Origin: Theobroma cacao
Taxonomy: Eukaryota > Streptophyta > Magnoliopsida > Malvales > Malvaceae
Reading direction: 5' to 3'
Assembly: GCF_000208745.1 (NCBI RefSeq)
Contig: NC_030852.1
Span: 7,577,254-7,641,253, forward strand
DNA length: 64,000 bases
The notes under the pieces were generated by a model that made no database searches, was not told the DNA's origin, and saw nothing but the letters and a program-made list of their open reading frames with translations. This document shows, in pieces, positions 47,775 through 57,924 of the stretch. Every line of letters starts with the position of its first letter. Positions within the stretch are counted from its first letter, which is position 1. Made by a program: the position numbers and the translations under genes.

Positions 47775-48335
47775 ATTAACTGTAAAATACTTATCAAAAT
47801 CTGTTGGAAATTTTAAAGCTCTAAAAATATTAAAAGTTACCTCTTGGTCTTAAACCCATAAGGTAAGTTCACCTTTTTCAACATCATTAAAAGCTCAACT
47901 AGTAGCTAAAAATGGTCTCCCAAGAAAGATCTATACTTCACGATCTTCCTCCATGTCAAGCACAATAAAATTTACTAAAAAGATAAACTTACCAACTTTT
48001 ACCTAAACATCTTCCACAATATCTGTTGGGTAGGTGAGGATTCGATCAGCAAGTTGTAAAGTCACAGAAGTAGGCTTAATCTCTCCCAAACCAAGTTGCC
48101 GATAAATAGACAGCAGTATCAAATTTATACTTGCACCCAAATCACATAAAGCTTTTGCAAAACACAACGTACCAATAGTGCATAAAATGGTAAAATTGCT
48201 TGGATCTTTAAGCTTTGATGGAAGCTTATTCTGAATTATGGCACTACACTCTTTAGTAAGTGCAATAGTCTCAAATTCACCAAATTTCTTCTTTTTGGTC
48301 AAAACATCTTTCAAGAACTTCACATAGCTTGGCAT
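47775..48335 (-). pseudogene. Athila protease, degraded
   Basis: Minus-strand frame 48335-48003 starts MPSYVKFLKDVLTKKKKFGE and holds the aspartic protease site region KALCDLGASINL (family D-[LST]-G-A) and VTLQLADR. It stops near 48003; the frame resumes with KFIFLVNFIVLDMEED and FLGRPFLAT (the flap/C-terminal motif) up to about 47800. It normally cuts the gag-pol polyprotein. Stops at about 48000 and further on make it non-functional. Confidence 0.88.
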
Positions 48336-49862
48336 ATTTTCTAAAGCTTCAGCAAAAGGAATATTAATATGAAGCTTTTTAAATATCTCAAGAAATCTCT
48401 AAAATTGCTTGTCAAGCTTCTGCTTCTGAAGACGTTGAAGGAAGGGTGGTGGTGGTTATGATAGATTTAATTGAGATTTCTCCCTTTGAGTTTCTGCATC
48501 AAAATTTTCAACCACAATTTCATTTTCAACATTGCTACTTTCCACCTCCCTTTCAATAGGCTTAACTGGATCATCATAATGCACACTACTATCTTTTACT
48601 TCTTTACCACTCCTGAGTGTAATGGCCTTACAATGCTCCTTACCTTCTCTTCTAGGATTGGGTTTAGTGTCACTAGGTAAAGTACCCTGAGGTCTACTAT
48701 TAATGGCATTAGCTAACTAACCCATTTGTGTCTCAAGATTTCTAAGTGATGCTAGTTGACTTTAAATGATAACATCATTCTTAGCCATATACTACATGAA
48801 TATCTCTTCCATCGTTGACTTTTTTTTAAGCATAAGAGCTTTAATTTTTTGTGGTAAACCAGGAAGAAATTTGGTTTTGCTGCTGATAAAGATCCTTGGT
48901 TATTACTCCATGAGAAATTAGGATGATTCCTTCAATTAGGATTGTAGTTGTTGGAGTATTGATTATTCTGCTGTCTACTAAAGTTTTCAACAAACTATAC
49001 AAATTCAGCATTAATATGACACTGATCACTAGAATGCTTATCTCCACATAACTTACATGTCGAAAAAGGACCTTGAACAACATGGACACCTAGTGTATTA
49101 CTTTTCTTAATGAAAGTAGTTGATTGTGCAATCAAGGCATTAATTGCATCAAACTCATGAATACCAGTAACTTTTCTTAGTCCCAATATCTTAGATGGCC
49201 ATTGGTAATTGTTGGAAGTCATTTTTTCTAACAATTCATAAGCCTCATTAATCGGTTTACCCATTAGTGCCCTTCCTACTGCAGCATCAATGGTGGTTCT
49301 AATTGGTTCTTGCAAACCATTATAGAAAGTTTGTACTTGCATCCATTTAGGTAACCCATGGTGAGGACATCTTCTAACTAAGTCCCTATACCTTTCCCAA
49401 CCCTTATATAGTGATTCTGAATCAATTGCATAAAGAAGGTGATATCATTTCACATCTTTGCTATCTTAGTTGATGGTAAATCCTTACCCAAGAATTTCTA
49501 AGCTAAATCATTCCAAGTACTAATGGACCTAGCTAGAAGTGAATTCAACCAACTCTTTGCCTTGTCTCTCAATGAAAACTAGAAGAGCCTTAATCTAATG
49601 GCATCATCAGAAATGCCATTAGTCTTAAATGTATCACAAATTTCCAAGAAATTCATAATATATGCATTAAAATCACCATTCAACAATCCACCAAACTGAA
49701 CTAACGTAAGAATCAGCTGAATGATTGTTGGCTTAATCTCAAAATTATGGGCTTGGATGATAGGTTTACGAAAGCTAGAATGAATGCCTTATATGAAAGG
49801 TACAACATATTCTCATAAAGACTTGCTTTCGTCTTATTGATCAACCATTTTACCATGGTGAG
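48336..49862 (-). pseudogene. Athila gag, degraded
   Basis: Coat protein of the element's particle. Minus-strand pieces in order: a start near 49858; FLEICDTFKTNGISDDAIRL and FSLRDKAKSWL in shifted frames (about 49650-49540), the gag core; RDLVRRCPHHGLPKWMQVQT (about 49370-49325); the open frame 49342-48995 with EAYELLEKMTSNNYQWPS and the single zinc knuckle CKLCGDKHSSDQC. Downstream, 48840-48340 is a degenerate linker. Several stops and frameshifts. Confidence 0.87.
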
Positions 49863-50049
49863 TCAAAGCTTGTAAATTCTCCCTCTGAAGTCTTCGAAAA
49901 GTCTTTTCGATTTCTAGGTCAAAAAGAATAATTTCCAAATTTCTAACTCTTCGCATAGAACGACCAAAAGTACTTAAAAACAAAAAAAAGTTTGAATTAA
50001 GACTAAGATTGCTTGGTATTAATATTAATAAAAATTATGAAAACAATTC

Positions 50050-50071
50050 CCTGGCAATGGCATTAAAAACT
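50050..50071 (-). other. Decayed primer binding site of the Athila element
   Basis: Minus strand AGTTTTTAATGCCATTGCCAGG just inside the 5' LTR. The Athila norm is TTTGGCGCCGTTGCCGGGG, so several G/C positions have become A/T, a methylation-decay pattern. Confidence 0.7.
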
Positions 50072-50608
50072 TGTTGTCGGATTTACCACGCAAGTGCACG
50101 TATCATTAACAAGTACTATAATGAAGAGTAAAGTATCGATCCCATGAGGAATTGTACTAAAATTTTGTTAAGTACTAAAATTAACACAACTCAATCTTGT
50201 CCAAACAACCAATTTTAATACTGAAGATTAAAATAACTAAAACTAATAACAAGTATAGCAATTTAACACTACAAACATCAATTACACAAAGTCTACAACC
50301 ACAATATCCCCTCAACATTTTATTTAAATTTCTTCTACTCTCGCTTTACTTACTAAACATATAAGTTGTTAACCTATACTTCTCATATATTTATAAGTCT
50401 CTTCAGATGTTCTTATAAAACTATCTCTTTTAACCAATCGAATATATTCCTATGTATTTTGCAATTAAGAAAGACTCATTAACCTTAAATTCTAATTACG
50501 GCTATGTATGACATGTAAGTGTATTCCTACCCTATATGCGAATCAAATCAATCATCTCATGCAATTGATATTTAACATATGCTATTTCATCCAAGGCTTA
50601 CACTAAAC
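50072..50608 (-). mobile_element. Athila 5' LTR remnant (copy L5)
   Basis: Only the 3' third of the LTR remains (537 bp). On the minus strand it ends GGTAAATCCGACAACA at 50072, near-identical to the 3' LTR end at 8241. The match stops at about 50608, where an opposite-strand Athila 3' region begins. Confidence 0.75.
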
Positions 50609-51320
50609 ATATTGAACTAAATGTATATGGTAGAGAGGTGATGTTGATGTCAAAAAAAAAGTTCAAAATATTAAAATTCACCCCACTATCTACAATAAAA
50701 AAGAAATAAGTTTGGGGGTGTAAAATTGTGAAATTGTGAAAAAAAAAAAAGAAAAAATGTTGAACAAAAGATAAGTTCAAATGTGGAAGGGAAAGGTGTA
50801 CTTGGAGAAGGAAAATAGAGCTCTATATATAAGTCTTAGAATAATTATGTGTTAAGGGTGATTTGAGCCACATTATATCCTTTATCTTACCTTGACCCTA
50901 GCCATACGTTACAAGCTCTATAAAGTCTAATTGATCCCTAGCTTTGTGTTAGTCTACATTAGTGGGGAGAGAAATGAAAACTAAACATATGGACTTCTAG
51001 TACTTATTTGAATTTTGTGTTGAGATAAACTCATCCAGATGTAATGATATTCTTAGTAAAAGATTTCACACATGAAAATTCATTCGAGAATGTGCCTACA
51101 TTGGAATTGAAATATGAATTTGGATTATGCCTATACTTTTCCTTTAGTTTAAGATTGATAAGCATAGTATTGAGGAAATTATGAGAAATCATTGAGTTGG
51201 TGCACTTTATTTCTAGTAGTGCTTTATTTATTTTGTCTTCACCATTTAAGTTGTTTTTCATAGGTTAGTTTCTTTTCTATGTTTTGCTCAAGGGCTATAT
51301 TTAGGGTTGTGATAATAATT
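50609..51320 (+). mobile_element. Second Athila element, 3' non-coding region
   Basis: Plus strand. Contains AAGTTTGGGGGTG (50709-50721), the type of purine tract seen after Athila env-like ORFs, and runs into a 3' LTR. It serves as the intact reference for the broken 3' region of the other Athila element. No ORF of note. Confidence 0.7.
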
Positions 51321-52892
51321 TGATAATAGAGTTATCAATGATATAGAGTTATCTGGTCTTAAATTTGATAATAATTTGGCTTAGTTTTTGTATTATTGCA
51401 TAGAAATTAGTATGTTTTATCTAATTATTTTAAGTTAATTAATTTAGGTGAGTCAATTTCATCTTAGTTATTTTTATGCTTAAATTGGTGTTAATGTGCT
51501 TAAGATAGGTTCTTATTGATTTATTTGTACTTTTGTAGGTGTTTATTGAAGGAAGACTTTTAATGGAAGAAGGAGAGCAATTTTGAGGTGCAGATTTCTA
51601 CTACACATATCTTGGTAATTTGACCATAACTCTCTACAGAAATCCAAATGAGATGATATTTAAATCTGTAGAAAGCTGAGAGAAACATCTACAACTTTCA
51701 TGTTTATCACTTTTCCCAGTTCGGCTTGAAAAGTATTCAACAATCTTATTGAATTTGAAGTACTGTAGCAATCCTAGAGCAATTACAATTTTTCCTAATT
51801 AAATGGCTGAGGCCGTGGCCTTGGTGGAGGTTGGCTGTGACTCACATAGTCTAATGAGAAAATCCTAATTAGAATTTACTTCTTTCTTCACCTAACTTGG
51901 CCCAACTTCAAATCCCTATAAAAGCAACCTTTTGGAGGCACAAAATGGTAGATTGGAAGCTGAGAATTAAGCCATAAACATCATTGAAAAAACAGTCTCA
52001 TTGAAGCCAAGAAGAAATCAAGGGATTCAAGAAGATTTGAAGATCAAGATTGCAATTCTTGGGTTTATTTTATCTTTTTATTACTCTTTTTTTTTTGTTT
52101 TGGTTTTGATGATTAAACTTAATTTGATGATGATGTGTGATGTGATAAGGAACTACTTTATTTATCTAAGCTTATGATTGAACGCAATACGTAGTCTAAA
52201 TTATTTATCTCTCTTTTGCATATTTTTTATGGTTTTAAGTTGTTTATTCTATTTTGTTCTTGAATAGAATAGTGTATGATAAATAATTAGTTGATTAGTT
52301 GTTTATTCTCTAAGTTAAACCTTGACGAAAGAGATTTAGGTAGACCTTGAATAGAATAGTGTATGATCGAGTATACTTAGTTGATTAAGTGGTGGGATTT
52401 GCATATAAGGTAGACATACACCTATAAGCCATGCGTAGCTAGGATTAAGGCACAAACTTAATGAATCTTTCTTCAATTTAATTTACATAGACATATAGTA
52501 AATTAATTGGAAGAAATATTTTTATAAGAAACTCAACAGAGTCTTGTAAATAATCTAGGACTCTCAGTTAGCAACTTAATCCATTAAATCAGGTTAAAAG
52601 AGAAAGACAATAATCAGATGAGATATTGAGAGACATCATAATCTTAGGTCTAGAAGTCAATCAAGTCTAATAAAATAATTTTTCCAAGTAAATTTAGATT
52701 AGTTTTAGTTTTAAAGTTTGATTAGATTTTGCTTTTCAATTCAATTTTTATTGTTTGAATAAAATTAGGGTGTGTCAATTTTAGTAGTTTACAATTAAGA
52801 ATTAAAACAATTATTTATGGAAACAATAATTTACTCATCATTATATTATCTTTGCGATACGTATACTTGCATGGGTAGAAAATTGAACAACA
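51321..52892 (+). mobile_element. Athila 3' LTR (copy L6)
   Basis: Starts TGATAATAGAG and ends GAACAACA; about 1572 bp. The start has a partial duplication (two gatat/gataN agagttatc runs), so the exact first base could be 51339. Shared block at 51605-51750 followed by a GAGGCCGTGGCC patch. Confidence 0.75.
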
Positions 52893-53889
52893 CTTGGGAA
52901 CCCATATTTGGTGTCTTTGGGCCTTTTGTAATCATGGCATATCAATTTATCATTTTAATGCTCCACTTTAGGCTCATCTCTCTTTGTATGCTTTTTATTT
53001 TTACAATTTTTAATCATGAACTTATTGAATTTTCTAACTACATGACCATGTCTTCTTCACTCTCACTATGAATTTTTATGACTTTTTCTTCTTCTTCATT
53101 TATGGATTTGAGGGTAACTTTTTTTTTTGTTTGACTTCTTGCTTCCTAGACTCTTTTGTCTCACTCTCACACTTTAGTGTCAACTCATAACTGAGAAGGG
53201 ATCTTATAAGTTCTTTTAATTTAAAGTCATTTAGATCTTTAGCTTTTTCTATAGCCATAACTTTAGGTTTTCCAATTTTGGGTAGGCTATATAAGATCTT
53301 TTTTTTTAGTTGGCCATTTGGGGAAGTCTTTCCCTAAAGCCTTCAAGCTTCCTACAATGTTTATGAACCTTTCAAACGTCTCACTTATTGATTAACTCTC
53401 TCTCATCTTAAAGAGTTCATAATCATGGATAAGCAATCCAATTTTTGAATCTTAACTTAGTTAGTTCTCTCATACGTGGTCTTTAAAGTATCTCAAATTT
53501 GCTTAGCACTTTCACACATAGACACTTTATTATATTTACTAGCACTCAAAGCGCAAAGAAAGTATTATATGCCTTACAATATGTTTAGACTAGTTTCTTA
53601 TCTCTATCATTCCGCTCATCTGTAGGTTTAATCACTAATTTTCCTTCTACTAACTTATATGGAACATTAAGGTCATCTAACATCACATTCCATACATCCA
53701 AATTTATAGATTAAATAAACATTTCCATTTTCTTTTTTCAATAAAGATAATTATTACCTACAAAGAGAGGTGACTTTTGGATCAATTGCCCTTCACCAAG
53801 TATGGCTGTTGTCACCTCGATTTTTGTCGGTTTGAGCTTCTATAATGGATCTCTTAAAGGCAATTGGACTTACAAAATTTGAGACCAAG
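52893..53889 (-). pseudogene. Ty1/copia gag, degraded
   Basis: Minus-strand pieces spread over frames match the copia gag/UBN2 pattern: SAKQIWDTLKTTYERTN, DYELFKMRES, FERFINIVGSLKALGKDFP. It starts about 60-100 bp after the primer site at 53890. Gag forms the particle shell. The order of motifs is right but there are many shifts and stops. It is cut at 52893 by the Athila LTR end, so the rest of this copia element is missing. Confidence 0.7.
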
Positions 53890-53901
53890 CTCTGATACCT
53901 A
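53890..53901 (-). other. Primer binding site of the copia element
   Basis: Minus strand AGGTATCAGAGC, one mismatch from the initiator-Met-type TGGTATCAGAGC, beginning two bases after the LTR end CATCAACA. Confidence 0.85.
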
Positions 53902-54368
53902 TTGTTGATGTAGAAGTCTTAAAGAACAATATACCAAGAGATGAATTGATATTTAAAAATTCTTTTTAAAAACTAAGTATAAAAGTCAAAACTTTTTCAG
54001 CCAAAAATATTTTTTAGTATCAAAAACAAGTTTTCAACAATAAATTACAACACAAAAATTATAGACCAAAGTAAAAAAAATTTCTAAGTTAAATACAAAC
54101 TATGAATAATAAAGTGAAAATATTTTCCTAAGTGTAAAATAACAAATCATTATAAAACTATTTCCTAAAACAAATGCAAGCAATGAATAATAATGCAAAA
54201 AATTAAAAAAAGACACAAAGATTTTATAGTGATTTGACTTTTTTGATGCTTACATCCACTCCCTTGACAACCAAGGAATTTTCAATCCACTAAAAGGATT
54301 CTTGCTTTTTAACAAGATCAAGTGATAACCCTTACATCGGCTTTTCACCAGATTAAGCGATAACTCTT

Positions 54369-56831
54369 TGTCACGACCCAAATCCCGGCCATGACCGGCC
54401 CAAAAGCTCAATGGACATAGCCCACTAAGTCCAAGAAAGCCTATTAATATGACTTGTTCATCGTTCCATCAAAGTTGCTAAATCACATTTCATAACTTCG
54501 AATTAAAATAATACTAAACATTGCCAACTCGTAGTGGCATTACCAATCAAAGATACATGTATTATCTAAACATACGTCTTAATAATTTACATTAGGTCTG
54601 TCTATACACAACAAAAAAGAGTACTCGACTTTCAGCGGAGAGACTTGAAGAAATGTACAGCTATTGAATGCCGAGACACCTACCAAGGGTCGAACATACG
54701 AAGACACCTCGACCTAGTTACCAACTGCCTCTTGATCTAAAAACATGAAGTTGAAAATGGTGAGTATAAACCCAGTGAGTGAACAAGGAAAGGAACAAGC
54801 AATATAATAAGGAAAAGTTTGAAATCATAATGCACTTATTTGAAAACGATGCACTTTAGCTTAAGTCCTTATTAAAACCCTTAATTGAACCCTTGGTTGA
54901 TAAATCATGTGATGATAGAGAATTCATATTCAACATGAAATTGGAGAAGTGGAAAATATGGCAAAAACTAGCCAAGTGATAAGCGGCACAGAAAGTTTCA
55001 TTCTCTCTGTAGCGAGAAACAGAGCAACAAGAAAAATTTCTTTTCATCCCAAATAAACCATTTCATTGCAATGCAAATCAATTTGGAACACTAAAAAAAA
55101 TGCTCAAGGTTCAGCAAGCAGGATTCCACATACATTATAGTCACACATGTGCAAACATCTATGTATGTATATATATATATATATATATCCATCACCATGC
55201 ACACTCTCCCATCGTCATTAGCTCATGTGCACTCCCCACTAGCACATGGTTAGGTCAGCATTGGCTTATACGCACTCCTACTCGCACATAGACAGATCAT
55301 CATTGGCTTATGCGCACTCCTACTTGCACATAGTCGGGTCATCATCGGCGTATGCGCACTCCTACTTGCATATAGCCGGGTCCACATCAACATACGAAAG
55401 AAACACCCAATGCATATTATACATATCATCATATTGTGATAACACATAAACCATTTATATAGCACATTTTCACAAGATAAAAACACTTCACCAAAGGCTT
55501 GTTCCCAAGGTACATTTTTAAAGAAAAGCTGGATAAAATCTTTCAAATGTTTGTACAATTACCTTCACATTCCCAAAACAAATTTTGAAATGCAAGTCTA
55601 CTCACNTAGCTCCAAATTCCACTAATTCCCTGAATGGTGATATGGGGTTTTGGTGGAACCTATCACACATTAGCATCATAATTAACTCAATCACATAACC
55701 ATAATTCTAAAAGCTATCTCCTAAATCATGTTCCACTAGTTATTCCTAACTAGCTTCCAATTACCATCAAGTGGTTAATTATTTGCACTATTATAATCAC
55801 ACCAAAATGAATAAACTACCTCAACTACAAAACACTCATAAATCTGACTATTAATCATTCTCAACAACTAAAATATCAACTCAATTTAAATTCTCACCTT
55901 GTTAGATTTGTAATTGAATATCTCCTCAAGAATTCTCAAACTATTATGAAGGTCTTTCTTTCTCTCTCTAAAACCCTAGTTAGTGAGAGAAAGTATTGAT
56001 CTAAGACATTTCAAGAGTTTTAAGGTGAAAGAGTGAAAGAGCATAAGAGGTTGTATAAAAAAAATGCACAAAAGCATGAAAATGAAGGCTAACTTGAGAG
56101 GGTTATGGAAGCTTGAAGAGTGCTCCCATGGAAGGTGAAGAAATGTGGGATGGGAGGAAGAAAAAGAAGATGAAGTATTGGAAATCTTAGGAAGGTGCTG
56201 GAGAATGAAGATATTTATAGTTAAAACTTATCTAATTGTTTATGAAATTACAATAATGCCCTTTGCAATGCCACTTGTCTTCCTCTTGTTCTTGTGCAAT
56301 CTTTTACTCTTTTAACACTAGGAAAAAGTCCAAAATCCTTTGAAAAATATCTCTTAAGTAGCCTCCAAAAGTCCTAACTTCAAAAACCCCAAAATCTTGT
56401 TATTTGTGGAATTTATGGTGAGGGCCGCGGCTTTTAATTTCCAGCGCCACGACGCTCAAACATTCTGCCAATTTCTATTCTTTTGGCGCAGTCCTTTCAT
56501 TTCGACAAAAATTTGACCACCTTCCCGCCAGAACTGGGAAAAGTGGTGAACATAAAAGTTGTAGTCCTACCTCTTATCTTTCTAATGATCAAAACATCAT
56601 ATCATTTGGACTTCTGTAGTGGGAGATATACTTGCAAAACCGAAACATATGCAAACAGAGCTACTGTTCATTATACACCTTTCTTCACCAATTAAAATTA
56701 TTTTTGATCCTACTCCTATAACGACATAAAATAATTATAAGTAACGTAAAACTAGCATCATTAGCTCAAATTAAACCTTTAAACATAAGTTCCACCTTGA
56801 CTTACACATTTATGAAGGTCAAGGTTTCACA
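54369..56831 (-). mobile_element. Family-1 solo LTR (copy g), TSD CTCTT
   Basis: Minus strand starts TGTGAAACC at 56831 and ends GGTCGTGACA at 54369; identical CTCTT at 54364-54368 and 56832-56836; 2463 bp. Minisatellite loop variants at 55195-55390 (GCGCACTCCTACTTGCACAT type), one decayed palindrome at 55003, shared block 56510-56680, GGGCCGCGGC patch 56415-56430. The ambiguous base at 55606 lies next to a donor-like site and the local sequence is shorter than in other copies. Confidence 0.92.
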
Positions 56832-57279
56832 CTCTTACACAATCCACAAAAGAATTCTTGTTTTTTAATAGGATCAAGCAATAACCCATCAACAATGGTT
56901 TTTACAGGCTCAACCATAAACCTTTACAAATAGCTTTTCAAGATTAAGCTAGAACCTTTACAATGGAGTACAAATTTTAACAAATTATAAATGCCTCTAT
57001 AAGGTTGAGTGCTAAGACTATAAGCTTGAGTGCAGTAAGTGAAGAAATTTTATCTTAAATGAAACAATTATTCAACTTTTGTAAACTTAGTGGAAGACTA
57101 AAATGAAGCTAGAGAGTGATGATAAGCTCTTGGAGATCTCCTTAGGTTTGAAGCTTTGGTTCAAGTCTTATGTTGCTTCCAAATAGCTCAAATGCAGCTA
57201 TTTATAGCTGGTGTGAAGTTTGGAGTAGTTAAACACAAGTTTGAATAAAATCTAACCATTACTGAAGCTTGAGGGTCGA

Positions 57280-57440
57280 TTACAACGCTCATATGGTCGA
57301 CTATGTTTTTCAGATTTCTCAAAATTAAGGCTCTATAGTCGACTATAACCTTTCTTTACTAGATCCAATTCTTGCAAGTTTGATTTTTGCAAGTCTAAGT
57401 TGCTATACTTGACTATGCCTTCTTTATAGTCGACTATGTT
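57280..57440. repeat. TAGTCGACTA palindrome cluster in copia LTR
   Basis: Perfect TATAGTCGACTATA (57334-57347) and ATAGTCGACTAT (57426-57437), with decayed copies (gggtcgattac, tggtcgactatg, acttgactatg) between. Confidence 0.9.
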
Positions 57441-57924
57441 TGTGCAAAGTCCACTTTTTCATGCTTTTGACTTGTCAGGGTTGACTATATTTGTTCAAAT
57501 CTTCATTTTCTTAAGCTTTCTGAAACAGGGTTAACCTATGGCTTTATATTTTTCAAGTTTTGCACTCTTTCTGCCTTTGAATTAACTTAAGCTTCTCTGG
57601 GGTCTACTCTTGACTTGTTTCTTAAGGATTTCTTTGCTTTTTGACACCTCTCTTCAACTATTTCTTCTTTGCCTTGTTCTTACAATCAAATAACAATTCA
57701 AGGCATGTTTGCTCTTGCTTTCTTAGCTAAATATGCATTGTTTGAAAGCTTTTATGATGTTTTCTAATTATGCATGGTTTTTCAAACAATTATATGACTT
57801 TAGGAGATTAAAAATGTATTTGAGACAATTTCAAATACTTGACATTAATTTCAAAATAACATATAATTTTTGTCAAATCAAAACATAATGCAACTGAAGG
57901 CTAACATGACTAATAGTATTAACA

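Larger units (their letters stand above)
8241..50608 (-). mobile_element. Athila-type Ty3/gypsy element, degraded, about 42 kb with nested insertions
   Basis: Minus-strand order is 5' LTR remnant (50608-50072), primer site, gag, protease, RT, RNase H, integrase, spacer, env-like ORF, 3' non-coding region and 3' LTR (9837-8241). This order, with an env-like ORF after pol, is that of the Athila lineage. The interior is cut by insertions at 40841-46813, 35782-37546, 11898-34896 and 10274-11855. Removing them leaves about 10 kb, the usual Athila scale. Continuity over the largest insertion is supported by matching the 3' non-coding region at 9838-10273, 11856-11897 and 34897 onward to the separate Athila 3' region at 50609-51320. 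All ORFs carry stops or frameshifts, so the element is dead. Confidence 0.75.
53903..57924 (-). mobile_element. Ty1/copia 5' LTR, split by a solo LTR
   Basis: Minus strand starts TGTTAATACTATTAG at 57924 and ends CATCAACA at 53903; about 1.56 kb without the insert at 54369-56831. Just inside are a primer site and gag remnant, so this is the 5' LTR. It has a cluster of TAGTCGACTA palindromes (57280-57440) and, near its 3' end, the 'ggattgaaaattccttggttgtcaagg' type block common in copia LTRs. Confidence 0.8.
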
